Positions 32,248 through 39,994 of a DNA stretch of 64,000 nt are shown here, piece by piece. Location: NCBI GenBank assembly GCA_963169915.1, contig CAUJEM010000091.1, forward strand, positions 80,168 through 144,167, in the 5' to 3' direction. The position numbers and the translations under genes were made by a program. A model generated the notes under the pieces. The model was not told the DNA's origin, did no database searches, and saw only the letters and a program-made list of their open reading frames with translations. Source of the DNA: Myxococcota bacterium (GTDB taxonomy: Bacteria > Myxococcota_A > Polyangia > Polyangiales > Polyangiaceae). Each line of letters begins with the position of its first letter. Within the stretch, counting starts at the first letter, position 1.

Positions 32248-34586
32248 ACGCAGGGGATGAGCAGGAGGTAGAGCCCCGCCGCGATCAGCGTGAGGTTCGT
32301 CAGCCCGACGGTCAGCGCGAGCATCACCGCGACGCTGCTGGCGAGCACACTGCCGACGCCGTTGATCCCCCACAGCCAAGGCGTCTCCTCGCCGTGCGCT
32401 CGGCGGATGACGCGCATCCCGACGGGGAAGGCCATCCCCATGAGCAGCCCTGGCAGCGCGCACGCCGCGATGGCGGCGGAGAACCGGAGGCCCTCGCTGG
32501 CGGTCGTCAGGCTCGGGGCCAGCGCGTGCCAGCCGAAGCCCAGGCCGGTGAGCGCGCTGGCGATGACCAGCGGGACGGCCAAGCACCACGCGGTCCGCTC
32601 GACCGGGAGACGGTCGCTCAGCAGCGAGCCGAGCCCCGCGGAGGCGACGAGCGCGGGCAGCACCACGAGCAGGCTGTAGCTGGGGTGCCCGAGCACGAGC
32701 GTGGTGCGCTGCAAGAGAGCGATCTCTGCGAGCATGAAGCCCACGCCGATGCAGCCGAAGTAGGCGAGCGCGGCCCAGAGCTTGGCGTCCACTCGGCCGC
32801 TGGGGCGCGCGCGCCGGGTGAGCGGCCAGATCACCGCGGCGCTGACGAGGAGCAAGGAGACGAGGAAGCTGAGCCCCAAGGTGCGCGTCGCGATCAGGTT
32901 GCCGTCCACCGGTCCGTAGCTGACCGAGGGGAGCGGCCTCCAGAGGGCGGGCAGGCGAATGACGTTGAAGAAGAAGGGGCGATCGTCCGTCGGCGGGGAG
33001 AAGTCCAAGAGCTCCGTCCTGGAGCGCTGGGTCAGCTGCGCCAGATTGCGCGCGGCGAAGATGGCAGCGTCTCGCTCGGTGGGGACGGTGCGCCCCGGCA
33101 TCACGAGCACGAAGAAGCCCTTGTCCACGGCGAGCTGCCAGAGGGTGTCGAGGTCCGCCTGGCTGAAGGGCTCGAGCGAGAGGAGCAGGGTGCTGACCTG
33201 TCCCCCCTGCATCAGCACCAGGTGCCGACTCGGCTCGGTGATGCCACGGTCGAGCAGCGCCGCCACCGCCAGCGACATCATGCGCAGGCTCTCCACGCTG
33301 GACCAGCGAGAGACCGTGAACACGCCGCCGGGCTGCAGGCGCGACAGAAAGACGCGCCAGCCCTCGAGGGTGTAGAGGCCGTTCTCCCCGAGCGCGTGGG
33401 CGCCCGCGCCGGTAGCGGCCCAGGTGTCGATGAGGGACATCTGGATGACGTCGAACCTCCGGTCCGTGCCCGCGAGCCAGCTCCGAGCCTCGGCGTGGAC
33501 GAGCTCGACCTCGTCGCCCTCGACGATCCCGGTCCCCCGCCCGAGGGGGCCGCGCAGGATCTCTAGCAACCGTGCGTTCAGCTCCACGCCCACGATGGGG
33601 GCGTGCCCCGCCAAGAGCCCGGCCTGCAGATCGCGCGAGCCGCCCACGCCGATGACCGCGAGGCTACCCCGACGCCGGATGGCGTGCACCGCGTTGGTGA
33701 TGTCGCAGTCGAGGAAGCGAAGCTCCTCGAGGCCGTGCTCTGGCAGGTAGAGGGGGGTCGCGGCGTGCCCGTCGATCTCCGCGCCGCGCTGCCGCACGGA
33801 GGGCACCTGGCACTTGGATCCTGGGCCCCAGAGCGCCGCGGGGAGCTTCGCCACGGGGCTGACCACGACCCGTGAGTGGTTGTTCCAGAGCTCGAGCTCG
33901 ATGAAGGCGCGCTGCTCCGGCCGCCCCTTGACCCACAGGGGGACGAGCCCACGGTGGCTGACCCCGTCGACGAGCGTGAGCGCCGCGAGCGCGCCGGCGA
34001 GCAGCCAGGAGCGCTTCGCGGCCGCTGCGTCTCCCACGGAGCGCGCGAAGGCGACCGCGGCGAGAGCAGCAAGCACGCCGAGCGCGAGGATGGCGGTGCC
34101 GCCCCGGAGCCACTGCAGGAGCAGCGCGACCAGCGGCGCGCCGAGCGCGGCGCCCGCCAGATCCACGGCATAGACGCGCCCGACGGGGAACGGGCTGCGC
34201 GTCAGCGCGGCGGCGATGGCGGCGCCTGCCGGGTAGAACGGCAGGGCGATGGCCGACGCGAAGGCGAGGTAGAGCGGCAGCACCGTGAGCACCCCGTCCG
34301 ACCGCAGCGGGAGGATGAGCAGGAGACAGTACGAGACGGGGATGCCGAGCGCGGTGGCGCGACAGTCGGCCGAGAGGGAGGCGCCGAGGCGGTCCGCGGC
34401 GTAGCGCTCCGGGGCCAGGTAGACGCGGACCGCGCCGGCCGTAAGCCCGAACAACCCCATGGCGATGACGAAGAAGGCCACGGAGTACCACGTCAGGAGC
34501 GACAGCAAGCGCGTGTCGAGCACCTCGAGGGCGAGGACGAGGCCCGTGATGAGGGCCAGGCCGACGTAAAAGGGGGACTTCTTCAT
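32223..34586 (-). CDS. membrane-embedded spermidine-synthase-like protein (paralogue 3)
   Basis: 787 residues with the same plan as the two tandem paralogues: N-terminal helices beginning KSPFYVGLALITGLVLALEV (residues 3-200), a SAM-fold domain near 305-440 with VIGVGGSRDLQ, VELN and a shortened adenine motif AEARSWL, then PTDDRPFFFNVI near 532 and C-terminal helices. The active-site loop reads MSLIDTWAATGAGAHAL then GENGLYT, nearly the same as in paralogue 2. The glycine loop and adenine motif are more degenerate here than in the others. It converges on the UbiA gene. Function unknown; probably related to whatever the other two do. Confidence 0.8.
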   Translation of the reverse strand: MKKSPFYVGLALITGLVLALEVLDTRLLSLLTWYSVAFFVIAMGLFGLTAGAVRVYLAPERYAADRLGASLSADCRATALGIPVSYCLLLILPLRSDGVLTVLPLYLAFASAIALPFYPAGAAIAAALTRSPFPVGRVYAVDLAGAALGAPLVALLLQWLRGGTAILALGVLAALAAVAFARSVGDAAAAKRSWLLAGALAALTLVDGVSHRGLVPLWVKGRPEQRAFIELELWNNHSRVVVSPVAKLPAALWGPGSKCQVPSVRQRGAEIDGHAATPLYLPEHGLEELRFLDCDITNAVHAIRRRGSLAVIGVGGSRDLQAGLLAGHAPIVGVELNARLLEILRGPLGRGTGIVEGDEVELVHAEARSWLAGTDRRFDVIQMSLIDTWAATGAGAHALGENGLYTLEGWRVFLSRLQPGGVFTVSRWSSVESLRMMSLAVAALLDRGITEPSRHLVLMQGGQVSTLLLSLEPFSQADLDTLWQLAVDKGFFVLVMPGRTVPTERDAAIFAARNLAQLTQRSRTELLDFSPPTDDRPFFFNVIRLPALWRPLPSVSYGPVDGNLIATRTLGLSFLVSLLLVSAAVIWPLTRRARPSGRVDAKLWAALAYFGCIGVGFMLAEIALLQRTTLVLGHPSYSLLVVLPALVASAGLGSLLSDRLPVERTAWCLAVPLVIASALTGLGFGWHALAPSLTTASEGLRFSAAIAACALPGLLMGMAFPVGMRVIRRAHGEETPWLWGINGVGSVLASSVAVMLALTVGLTNLTLIAAGLYLLLIPCVLVMRRAG

Positions 34587-34634
34587 GGACGGACGTGGGG
34601 CGTCCCGTGCGGCGGCTCGCGCAGCGAGCGCGTC

Positions 34635-34958
34635 TCAGTCTCGCTCTGGCTTGATGGGGGGTGGGGGGTGCGAGTGCGCCGGAGACGAGTGACCATGGTC
34701 GAAGGACGCCTCCGAAGCCAGCGCATACAGGGCTCGCGCGCCCACCAACTCGGGGTGACTCCGCATGAGCTGCGTGAGTCGCTGCATGACGATGTCTGCG
34801 GGGAGCGTCCCCTCGCGCAGCGCCAGCTTGAGGCGCAGGACCGCGACGGCCGGGTCCGCTCCCGTCAGGGCGCCGAGTGCCGTGCGGGCGTCGGCGAAGC
34901 GCCCACCATCGATGAGAGCCTCGATTCGCTCGATGTCCATGGGAGACGCTGCGGTCAT
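34635..34958 (-). CDS. small helical (TPR-like) protein
   Basis: 107 residues, no signal peptide. Residues 7-85 form three to four amphipathic helices (IERIEALIDGGRFADARTAL, DPAVAVLRLKLALREG, ADIVMQRLTQLMRS, LVGARALYALASEA) reminiscent of a single TPR-like unit. The C-terminal 20 residues are His/Pro/Ser-rich. It is divergent from the GAF protein and could act in the same pathway, but nothing in the sequence proves that. An internal ATG six codons in is an alternative start. Confidence 0.6.
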   Translation of the reverse strand: MTAASPMDIERIEALIDGGRFADARTALGALTGADPAVAVLRLKLALREGTLPADIVMQRLTQLMRSHPELVGARALYALASEASFDHGHSSPAHSHPPPPIKPERD

Positions 34959-35044
34959 TGCGCCGAGGGTATCAGAGGGACGTGGGGCGTGATAAGACCG
35001 TGTGCCGTCGCCCCGCGACCGGGTGACGAGAGAGGTGCCTACTG

Positions 35045-35893
35045 ATGAGCCACTCAGGCCGTTCGAGCTCCCACAGCGACTCGCCCCCGCAAGACCTCAA
35101 GCGCGAGCGGGACGAGCTGCTGCAGAGCTTGGGTCGAGGGACGCGCCTCACCGAGGAGTTCCTCGCGGAGGTCGAGGAGCTGCGGCGCCGGATGGCGGTC
35201 TTGGAGAACGAGAACGCTCGGCTCCGCGCCACCATCCAGGCGGATCACGCCATCCGAGATCTGCTCGACAAAATCGAGTCCCTAGAGGTAGAAAAGCGGG
35301 AGTTGCTGTCGAAGTTCAAGCAGGCGGAGGCGGACTCCAGCGTGGTCAGCTCTCGGATCCATGAGATGGAGAGCGAGTTTGCCAACCTCGCCAACCTGTT
35401 CGTCGCCAGCAATCAGATGCACTCCAGCCTCTCGCCGCGGACGGTCACGCGGCGGATCAAGGAGGTGCTGGCGCAGCTCGTGGGCGCCGAGCGTTACGGC
35501 ATCTACCTGGTGAGCCACGACGGCGCCGAGCTCGTGCCCATCGCCTCTGAGGGGCTCCCGGCGGCGGAGCTGGCCCCGCAGCCCTTGGCCAGCTCCGTGG
35601 CGCGTGAGGCCTTCGACTCCGGCGCGGCCCAGGTGGACGAGGAGCGCGACCCCAGCACGGGGACGGCGCAGCACCCGGCGGCGGTGATCCCCCTGGCCAT
35701 CGATGACCGCACGGTGGGGGTGATCGTCATCGTGTCCACCTTGGAGCAGAAGCGCAGCTTCGAGACCATTGATTTTCAGCTCTTCAAGCTGCTCGGCCAG
35801 CACGCCGCCGCGGCGCTGGTGAGCGCTAGCTATTACGTGCAAGCGGGGCGACAGTTGCCTGGCTTGGAAGCTTTCCTCGACCTCTCAGTGTGA
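35045..35893 (+). CDS. coiled-coil GAF-domain protein
   Basis: 282 residues. Residues 10-110 are a charged coiled coil (DELLQSLGRGTRLTEEFLAE, LRRRMAVLENENARLRATIQ, KVEKRELLSKFKQ-like heptads). Residues 125-275 form a GAF domain: LVGAERYGIYLVSHDGAELV, a middle region with AVIPLAIDDRTVGVIVIVST, and FQLFKLLGQHAAAALVSASY at the end. GAF domains bind small ligands or mediate dimer signalling. There is no kinase or output domain, so it probably works through a partner. It is coupled (GTGA) to the CheY-like receiver that follows, which suggests they act together. A GAGAGG ribosome binding site lies about 9 nt upstream of the ATG. Confidence 0.85.
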   Translation: MSHSGRSSSHSDSPPQDLKRERDELLQSLGRGTRLTEEFLAEVEELRRRMAVLENENARLRATIQADHAIRDLLDKIESLEVEKRELLSKFKQAEADSSVVSSRIHEMESEFANLANLFVASNQMHSSLSPRTVTRRIKEVLAQLVGAERYGIYLVSHDGAELVPIASEGLPAAELAPQPLASSVAREAFDSGAAQVDEERDPSTGTAQHPAAVIPLAIDDRTVGVIVIVSTLEQKRSFETIDFQLFKLLGQHAAAALVSASYYVQAGRQLPGLEAFLDLSV

Positions 35894-36279
35894 TCCGGAC
35901 CATGGCTGAATACTCCTGTTTGATCGTCGAAGACTCCCCGATGATGCGACAGCTGCTCGTGTTCGCGCTGTCGCGTGTCAAGAACCTGAGGGTCACCGAG
36001 GCGGATGACGGGGTGGACGGCCTGCGCAAGCTGGCCTCCGCTCGCTATGACATCATCGTCACGGACATCAACATGCCCATCATGGACGGCCTCAAGCTCG
36101 TCAAGCGGGTGCGGTCGGATCCCATGCACAAGGACACGCCCATCGTCATCATCACGACGGAAGGCTCCCAGGAAGACCGCCAGCGGGCCTTGCAGCTCGG
36201 CGCGAACGCGTACATCACCAAGCCCATCCAGGCGCCGCAGGTCATCGCTACGGTGAAGGAGCTGCTGAAGATAGACTGA
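35890..36279 (+). CDS. single-domain response regulator, CheY-like
   Basis: 129 residues, a stand-alone receiver domain with no output domain. Key residues are visible: the acidic pair in LIVEDSPMMRQ (residues 14-15), the phospho-acceptor Asp in DIIVTDINMPIMDG (near residue 58), the Thr in VIITTEG and the Lys in ITKPIQAP. I start at the GTG at 35890 because it overlaps the preceding stop as GTGA, a configuration used repeatedly in this window; the ATG at 35902 is the alternative. The partner kinase is not in the window. Coupling to the GAF protein points to a shared signalling route. Confidence 0.92.
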   Translation: MIRTMAEYSCLIVEDSPMMRQLLVFALSRVKNLRVTEADDGVDGLRKLASARYDIIVTDINMPIMDGLKLVKRVRSDPMHKDTPIVIITTEGSQEDRQRALQLGANAYITKPIQAPQVIATVKELLKID

Positions 36280-36313
36280 GGCTGAGCGCGCCGCGCGGAG
36301 CCAGGCGCCTCAG
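36276..36313. terminator. inverted repeat spanning the convergent cheY-like and phosphoesterase stops
   Basis: CTGAGGC (36276-36282) pairs with GCCTCAG (36307-36313), enclosing a GC-rich loop. It contains the stop region of both convergent genes. Weak evidence for a bidirectional 3' end. Confidence 0.3.
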
Positions 36314-36942
36314 AGCTCCACGTCGTACTGGGTGACCTCGAAGCCGAAGCGTGTCGTCTCCAGCAGCGTGGCGTGCGCGTAGCCTGGGGTGGGGTTCTCC
36401 CCGACGGAGCCGACGTTCACGATACGGAGCCCCTCCAGCGCGCGGTCGAAGGCGACGTGACTGCCGCCGCAGATGACGAGCTCACTCGGGTCCTCCGCCA
36501 TGAGCTGCGTCAGCTCCTCGTCGGTGAGCTCGAAGCTGAAGGGCTCGGCGGGGTCCAGGGGTGAGCCGTGGACGAGCAGGAGCTGTGTGCCATCTTCCAG
36601 GGTGAGGTGGCTGGTGAGTGGGAGGCGCGCGAGCTGAGCGAGGTTGAGCTCGCCGAGCTCCTGCTGGGTGTGGAGCAAGCGGGTTCGCCGCTCGAGCTGC
36701 TCCGGGGTGCTCGGCCGCAGGCTCGCGGCGGCCAGGGAGGCGACGGCGCGATCCGCGAGACCCTGAGTGACGACGGCGTGGTGCTCCCGGAGTCGCTGCC
36801 AGACCCCCAGCGGTCGCGGTCCCGGAAAGCAGCTATCGCCGCAGACCAGGAGCTTGTCCCACCCCCTGAGGTCGGCGTGCGCGAGGACGGCGTCGAGCCG
36901 GTCGAGATGGCCGTGGATGTCTGACAGGCAGAGAAAGCGCAT
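36310..36942 (-). CDS. YfcE/MJ0936-like metallophosphoesterase with altered metal motifs
   Basis: 210 residues, the size of small calcineurin-like phosphoesterases. The first motif LSDIHGHLD (residues 6-14) and CGDS near 34 are intact. The third motif, normally GNHD or GNAD, reads GLADRAV near 61 with Leu for the metal-bridging Asn. LVHGSPLDP near 123 is intact. The last motif, usually GHTH, reads GGSHVAF near 159, so the first His is lost. Two ligands or catalytic residues are therefore missing, and activity may be altered or absent. Its start codon is preceded by TAGGGT ending 9 nt upstream. It is divergent from glnE. Confidence 0.85.
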   Translation of the reverse strand: MRFLCLSDIHGHLDRLDAVLAHADLRGWDKLLVCGDSCFPGPRPLGVWQRLREHHAVVTQGLADRAVASLAAASLRPSTPEQLERRTRLLHTQQELGELNLAQLARLPLTSHLTLEDGTQLLLVHGSPLDPAEPFSFELTDEELTQLMAEDPSELVICGGSHVAFDRALEGLRIVNVGSVGENPTPGYAHATLLETTRFGFEVTQYDVEL

Positions 36943-36951
36943 GGGCGCCTC

Positions 36952-36957
36952 ACCCTA
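36952..36957 (-). promoter_or_regulatory. -10-like TAGGGT 9 nt before the phosphoesterase start
   Basis: The 15-mer GCTTGCGCTAGGGTG on this strand also occurs at 16624-16638 on the plus strand, before the small lipoprotein gene. Here TAGGGT ends 9 nt before the ATG at 36942 with no ribosome binding site. Confidence 0.5.
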
Positions 36958-36994
36958 GCGCAAGCCCTGGGGCGGTGAGGGGGCAAAGGGCGGT

Positions 36995-39994
36995 ATGCTA
37001 CGCGCCACCGTGGCAGGACCAGAGGATGAGGCGCTCCTGAAGCTGGCGCGGGAAGTCGACCCGGAGCGCGCGGAGCTGCTGCTGGGTGGGCTGCCCGCCG
37101 GCGTCGGGCAGGCGCTTGGGGTGCTGCTCGGCAGCGCCTATCCGGCGCTCACGCCTCGCTTGGACTGGCAGCTCGAGGCGCTCGAGCGCTTGGCGCAGCG
37201 AGGCAGCGAGAGCGAGGCGGGCCGGGAGGAGCTGCGGCGGCAGCTCTTTCGGGCCGCAGGGCCGCTGGGTCAACCCGAGGCTGCGCGGCGAGGCTTGCGG
37301 CGGGCCGTCTGGGCGGAGAAGGCGCGCATCGCGCTGCGCGAGCTGCTCCCGGCCACCCTGGGCGGCGCCAGCGTCGTCGTCACGGCGCGTGAGCTCAGCC
37401 ACCTCGCCGACGCGGCCTTCGACGTGGCGCTGGAGGAGGCCGCGGCGCAGGTGGAGGCGCGCTTCGGCCCGCCGCTGCGACGAGACTCCACCCGCGCGAG
37501 CCTGTGCGTCGTCGGGCTCGGCAAGCTCGGTGGCCTAGAGCTGAACGCGGGCTCCGACGTGGACGTCCTCTACCTCTACGACACCGACGACGGCGGGCAG
37601 CAGCTCAGCTTGCATGAGCACTTCACGCGCGTCGCCCAGCGCGCCACGGCCACCCTGGACGAGCCCAGTGAAGACGGGCTGGCGTGGCGCGTGGACTTGC
37701 GGCTCCGCCCCGAGGGCTCCCGGGGGCCCATCGTCAACTCGCTGGCTGCGCTCGAGCGCTACTATGAGAGCTGGGGGCGCACCTGGGAGCGTGCCGCCTT
37801 GCTGCGGGCTCGTCCGATGGCCGGCGATCTAGGGCTGGGGGAGCAGCTGCTCTCACAGGTGGTGACGCCCTTCGTCTTTCGCCGCAACGTCGACCCGAGC
37901 CTCGCGACGGCGCTCGCGGAGCTGGTGCTCCAGTCGCGCGCGGAGCTGAGCTCGGATCCGGCGCGCGACCTGAAGCTTGGGCCGGGTGGGATCCGCGAGG
38001 CGGAGTTCTTCGTCCAGGCGCTGCAGCTCATCTGGGGCGGACGCGAGCCGTCGCTGCGCGTGAGCTCGTTTCGGCAGGCGCTCGCGCGGCTTCGGGCGCG
38101 AGGCTTCGTGAGCCACCGGGAGGCGGAGAGCGTCGGCGCGGCCTACTGGCTCTTGCGCCGCGTGGAGCACCGCATCCAGTGGGCGAGCGGGCTGCAGACG
38201 CACTCGATCCCCGAGGCGGGCGCGGAGCTCGAGCGGCTGGCCAGGAGCCTGGGACTGCGTCACGGCGCGGAGCTGCTCGAGGCGCTGGAGCGCGCCCGCC
38301 GGGACGTGGCCGAGCACTTCTTCGCGGCGCTGCCCTCGGCGCCGCGGCCGCAGAGCCCGTGGAGCCAGGCCTTGTCCCTGCTGCGCGCCGGTGAGCTCGC
38401 CGCGCTCGAGGTGATCTGCTCCGAGAAGTGGGGTGGAGGTGAGGGCGTCGAGCACCTCGCGGCGCTCGCGCGGCGCCCGGATGGGCCGCTCGGCGTGATG
38501 ACCTTGGAGCGGCTCCCAGGCTTCGGAGAGCAGCTCCTGGAGGCGGTGGCTCAGTCGGCAGAGCCAGAGCAGGCGGTGCGCTACCTCCGCTCGTTCTTCG
38601 GGCGCTTCAGCGTCGCCACGCCGTACCTCAAGCTACTGTACGACGACGAGCAGGCGCTCCGGCGCCTGGTCGGCTTGCTCGGGGCAAGCGCGCTCGTGGG
38701 CGACGCGCTGGTGGCGCGCCCGGAGACGGTGGACGTCGTGCTCTTCGGCGGCGGCACGGCCCCGGACGTCCACGCCTTGGTCGAGCAGGAGCTGCAGCAG
38801 TCCGCGCGCGATCCGGCCGAGGACGCCCAGGAGGCGACGGTGGGGGCGCTGCGCCGCGCCAAGCGCCGCGCCCTCGTCGAGGTCGCGGTCGCAGATCTCG
38901 CCGGTGGCTTGCCGACGCGCGAGGTGACGCGCACGCTCTCTGCGCTCGCCGATGCCATCGTGCAGCAGACCCTGACGCTCCAAGTAGGACCGCTCGGGGC
39001 GACGGGCCTCGCCATCATCGCGATGGGCAAGCTCGGTGGCCAGGACATCGGCTACGGTTCGGACCTCGACATCCTCTTCATTCATGATGACGCGGGTGAC
39101 GCAGAGCCAGGGGCCTCGGCGGAGCGCTACGCGCGGATCGCTCAGCGTGTCCTGCGGCGGCTCTCCGAAGCGCACCCGGCGGGCCCAGGGTATGAGCTCG
39201 ACACCCGGCTGCGCCCCTCAGGGGCCCAAGGCCTGCTCGTGACCTCCCTCGCGAGCTTCGCGCGCTATCACGGCGTGGGCCCGGCGGCCGCCCGCGAGCG
39301 GATTGGGAGCACCGGGGCGGCCTGGGAGCGGCAAGCGCTCCTGCGAGCCCGCTTCTGCGCTGGGGACGCGGCGCTCGGGGCGCGGGTGTTGGAGGTCGCG
39401 GCGGTGGCCGCCTATGAGCGCGGCGCTCCGCCCGTGGAGGAGATGGCCCACCTTCGTCTGCGGCTGCAGCGTGAGCTAGGGAGGGAGCGCGAGGGGCGCT
39501 ACGATCTGAAGACCGGGCAGGGAGGCTTGCTGGACGTGGAGTTCGCGACCCAGTGGCTGCAGATGAAGCACGGCCTCGACCTGCGGGTCCGGACCCAGGA
39601 CACCGTCACCGCGCTCGAGGCGCTCCACCGCTGTGGGTACCTGGAGCAGCGGGCCTACGAGGCGCTGAGAGACGGCTACTCCTTTCTTCGACGGCTCGAG
39701 CAGCGGATGCACGTCCACACGGGGAGGAGCGGCACCACGCTCGAGGCCAGCAGTCAGGGCCTGGCGCTGCTGGCGCGGCGGATGGGCTTCTCGGAGTATG
39801 GCCCAGAGGGAGCCGCGGCCTCGCTCCTGGCGCACTACCGGAGCCGCTGCCGCGCGGTGCGGCAGGCCTTCGAGGGGGTGCTGGGGGTGCGCTTGGCGGA
39901 GGCACCGGACACTCGACGGGAGGCGCCTCAGGGCGCCGTCGCCGCGGGAGAGGGTCCCTGCGAGGGCGACGCGGCCACGCGCCGGCTGCTATGA
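36995..39994 (+). CDS. glnE: glutamine synthetase adenylyltransferase/deadenylase
   Basis: 999 residues, close to the family norm of about 950. GlnE adenylylates and deadenylylates glutamine synthetase in response to nitrogen status. It has two nucleotidyltransferase domains. The N-terminal (deadenylylating) one shows VGLGKLGGLELNAGSDVDVL near 172-191 and WRVDLRLRPEGSRGP. The C-terminal (adenylylating) one shows AMGKLGGQDIGYGSDLDILF near 671-690 and YELDTRLRPSGAQG. LKLGPGGIREAEFFVQ near 328 is the family signature between them. The first ATG is used; a GTG five codons in is possible. The stop overlaps the amidase ATG. No glnA or glnB gene is in the window. Confidence 0.95.
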   Translation: MLRATVAGPEDEALLKLAREVDPERAELLLGGLPAGVGQALGVLLGSAYPALTPRLDWQLEALERLAQRGSESEAGREELRRQLFRAAGPLGQPEAARRGLRRAVWAEKARIALRELLPATLGGASVVVTARELSHLADAAFDVALEEAAAQVEARFGPPLRRDSTRASLCVVGLGKLGGLELNAGSDVDVLYLYDTDDGGQQLSLHEHFTRVAQRATATLDEPSEDGLAWRVDLRLRPEGSRGPIVNSLAALERYYESWGRTWERAALLRARPMAGDLGLGEQLLSQVVTPFVFRRNVDPSLATALAELVLQSRAELSSDPARDLKLGPGGIREAEFFVQALQLIWGGREPSLRVSSFRQALARLRARGFVSHREAESVGAAYWLLRRVEHRIQWASGLQTHSIPEAGAELERLARSLGLRHGAELLEALERARRDVAEHFFAALPSAPRPQSPWSQALSLLRAGELAALEVICSEKWGGGEGVEHLAALARRPDGPLGVMTLERLPGFGEQLLEAVAQSAEPEQAVRYLRSFFGRFSVATPYLKLLYDDEQALRRLVGLLGASALVGDALVARPETVDVVLFGGGTAPDVHALVEQELQQSARDPAEDAQEATVGALRRAKRRALVEVAVADLAGGLPTREVTRTLSALADAIVQQTLTLQVGPLGATGLAIIAMGKLGGQDIGYGSDLDILFIHDDAGDAEPGASAERYARIAQRVLRRLSEAHPAGPGYELDTRLRPSGAQGLLVTSLASFARYHGVGPAAARERIGSTGAAWERQALLRARFCAGDAALGARVLEVAAVAAYERGAPPVEEMAHLRLRLQRELGREREGRYDLKTGQGGLLDVEFATQWLQMKHGLDLRVRTQDTVTALEALHRCGYLEQRAYEALRDGYSFLRRLEQRMHVHTGRSGTTLEASSQGLALLARRMGFSEYGPEGAAASLLAHYRSRCRAVRQAFEGVLGVRLAEAPDTRREAPQGAVAAGEGPCEGDAATRRLL

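Noticed and set aside
22474..34586. Calling the three SAM-fold membrane proteins spermidine synthases
   Set aside because: The catalytic D-S-x-D-P loop is absent and the proteins are flanked by about 13 membrane helices; no polyamine genes are nearby.
39553..39990. Upstream extension of the amidase into glnE
   Set aside because: Out-of-frame shadow of glnE; the ATGA overlap gives the normal amidase length.
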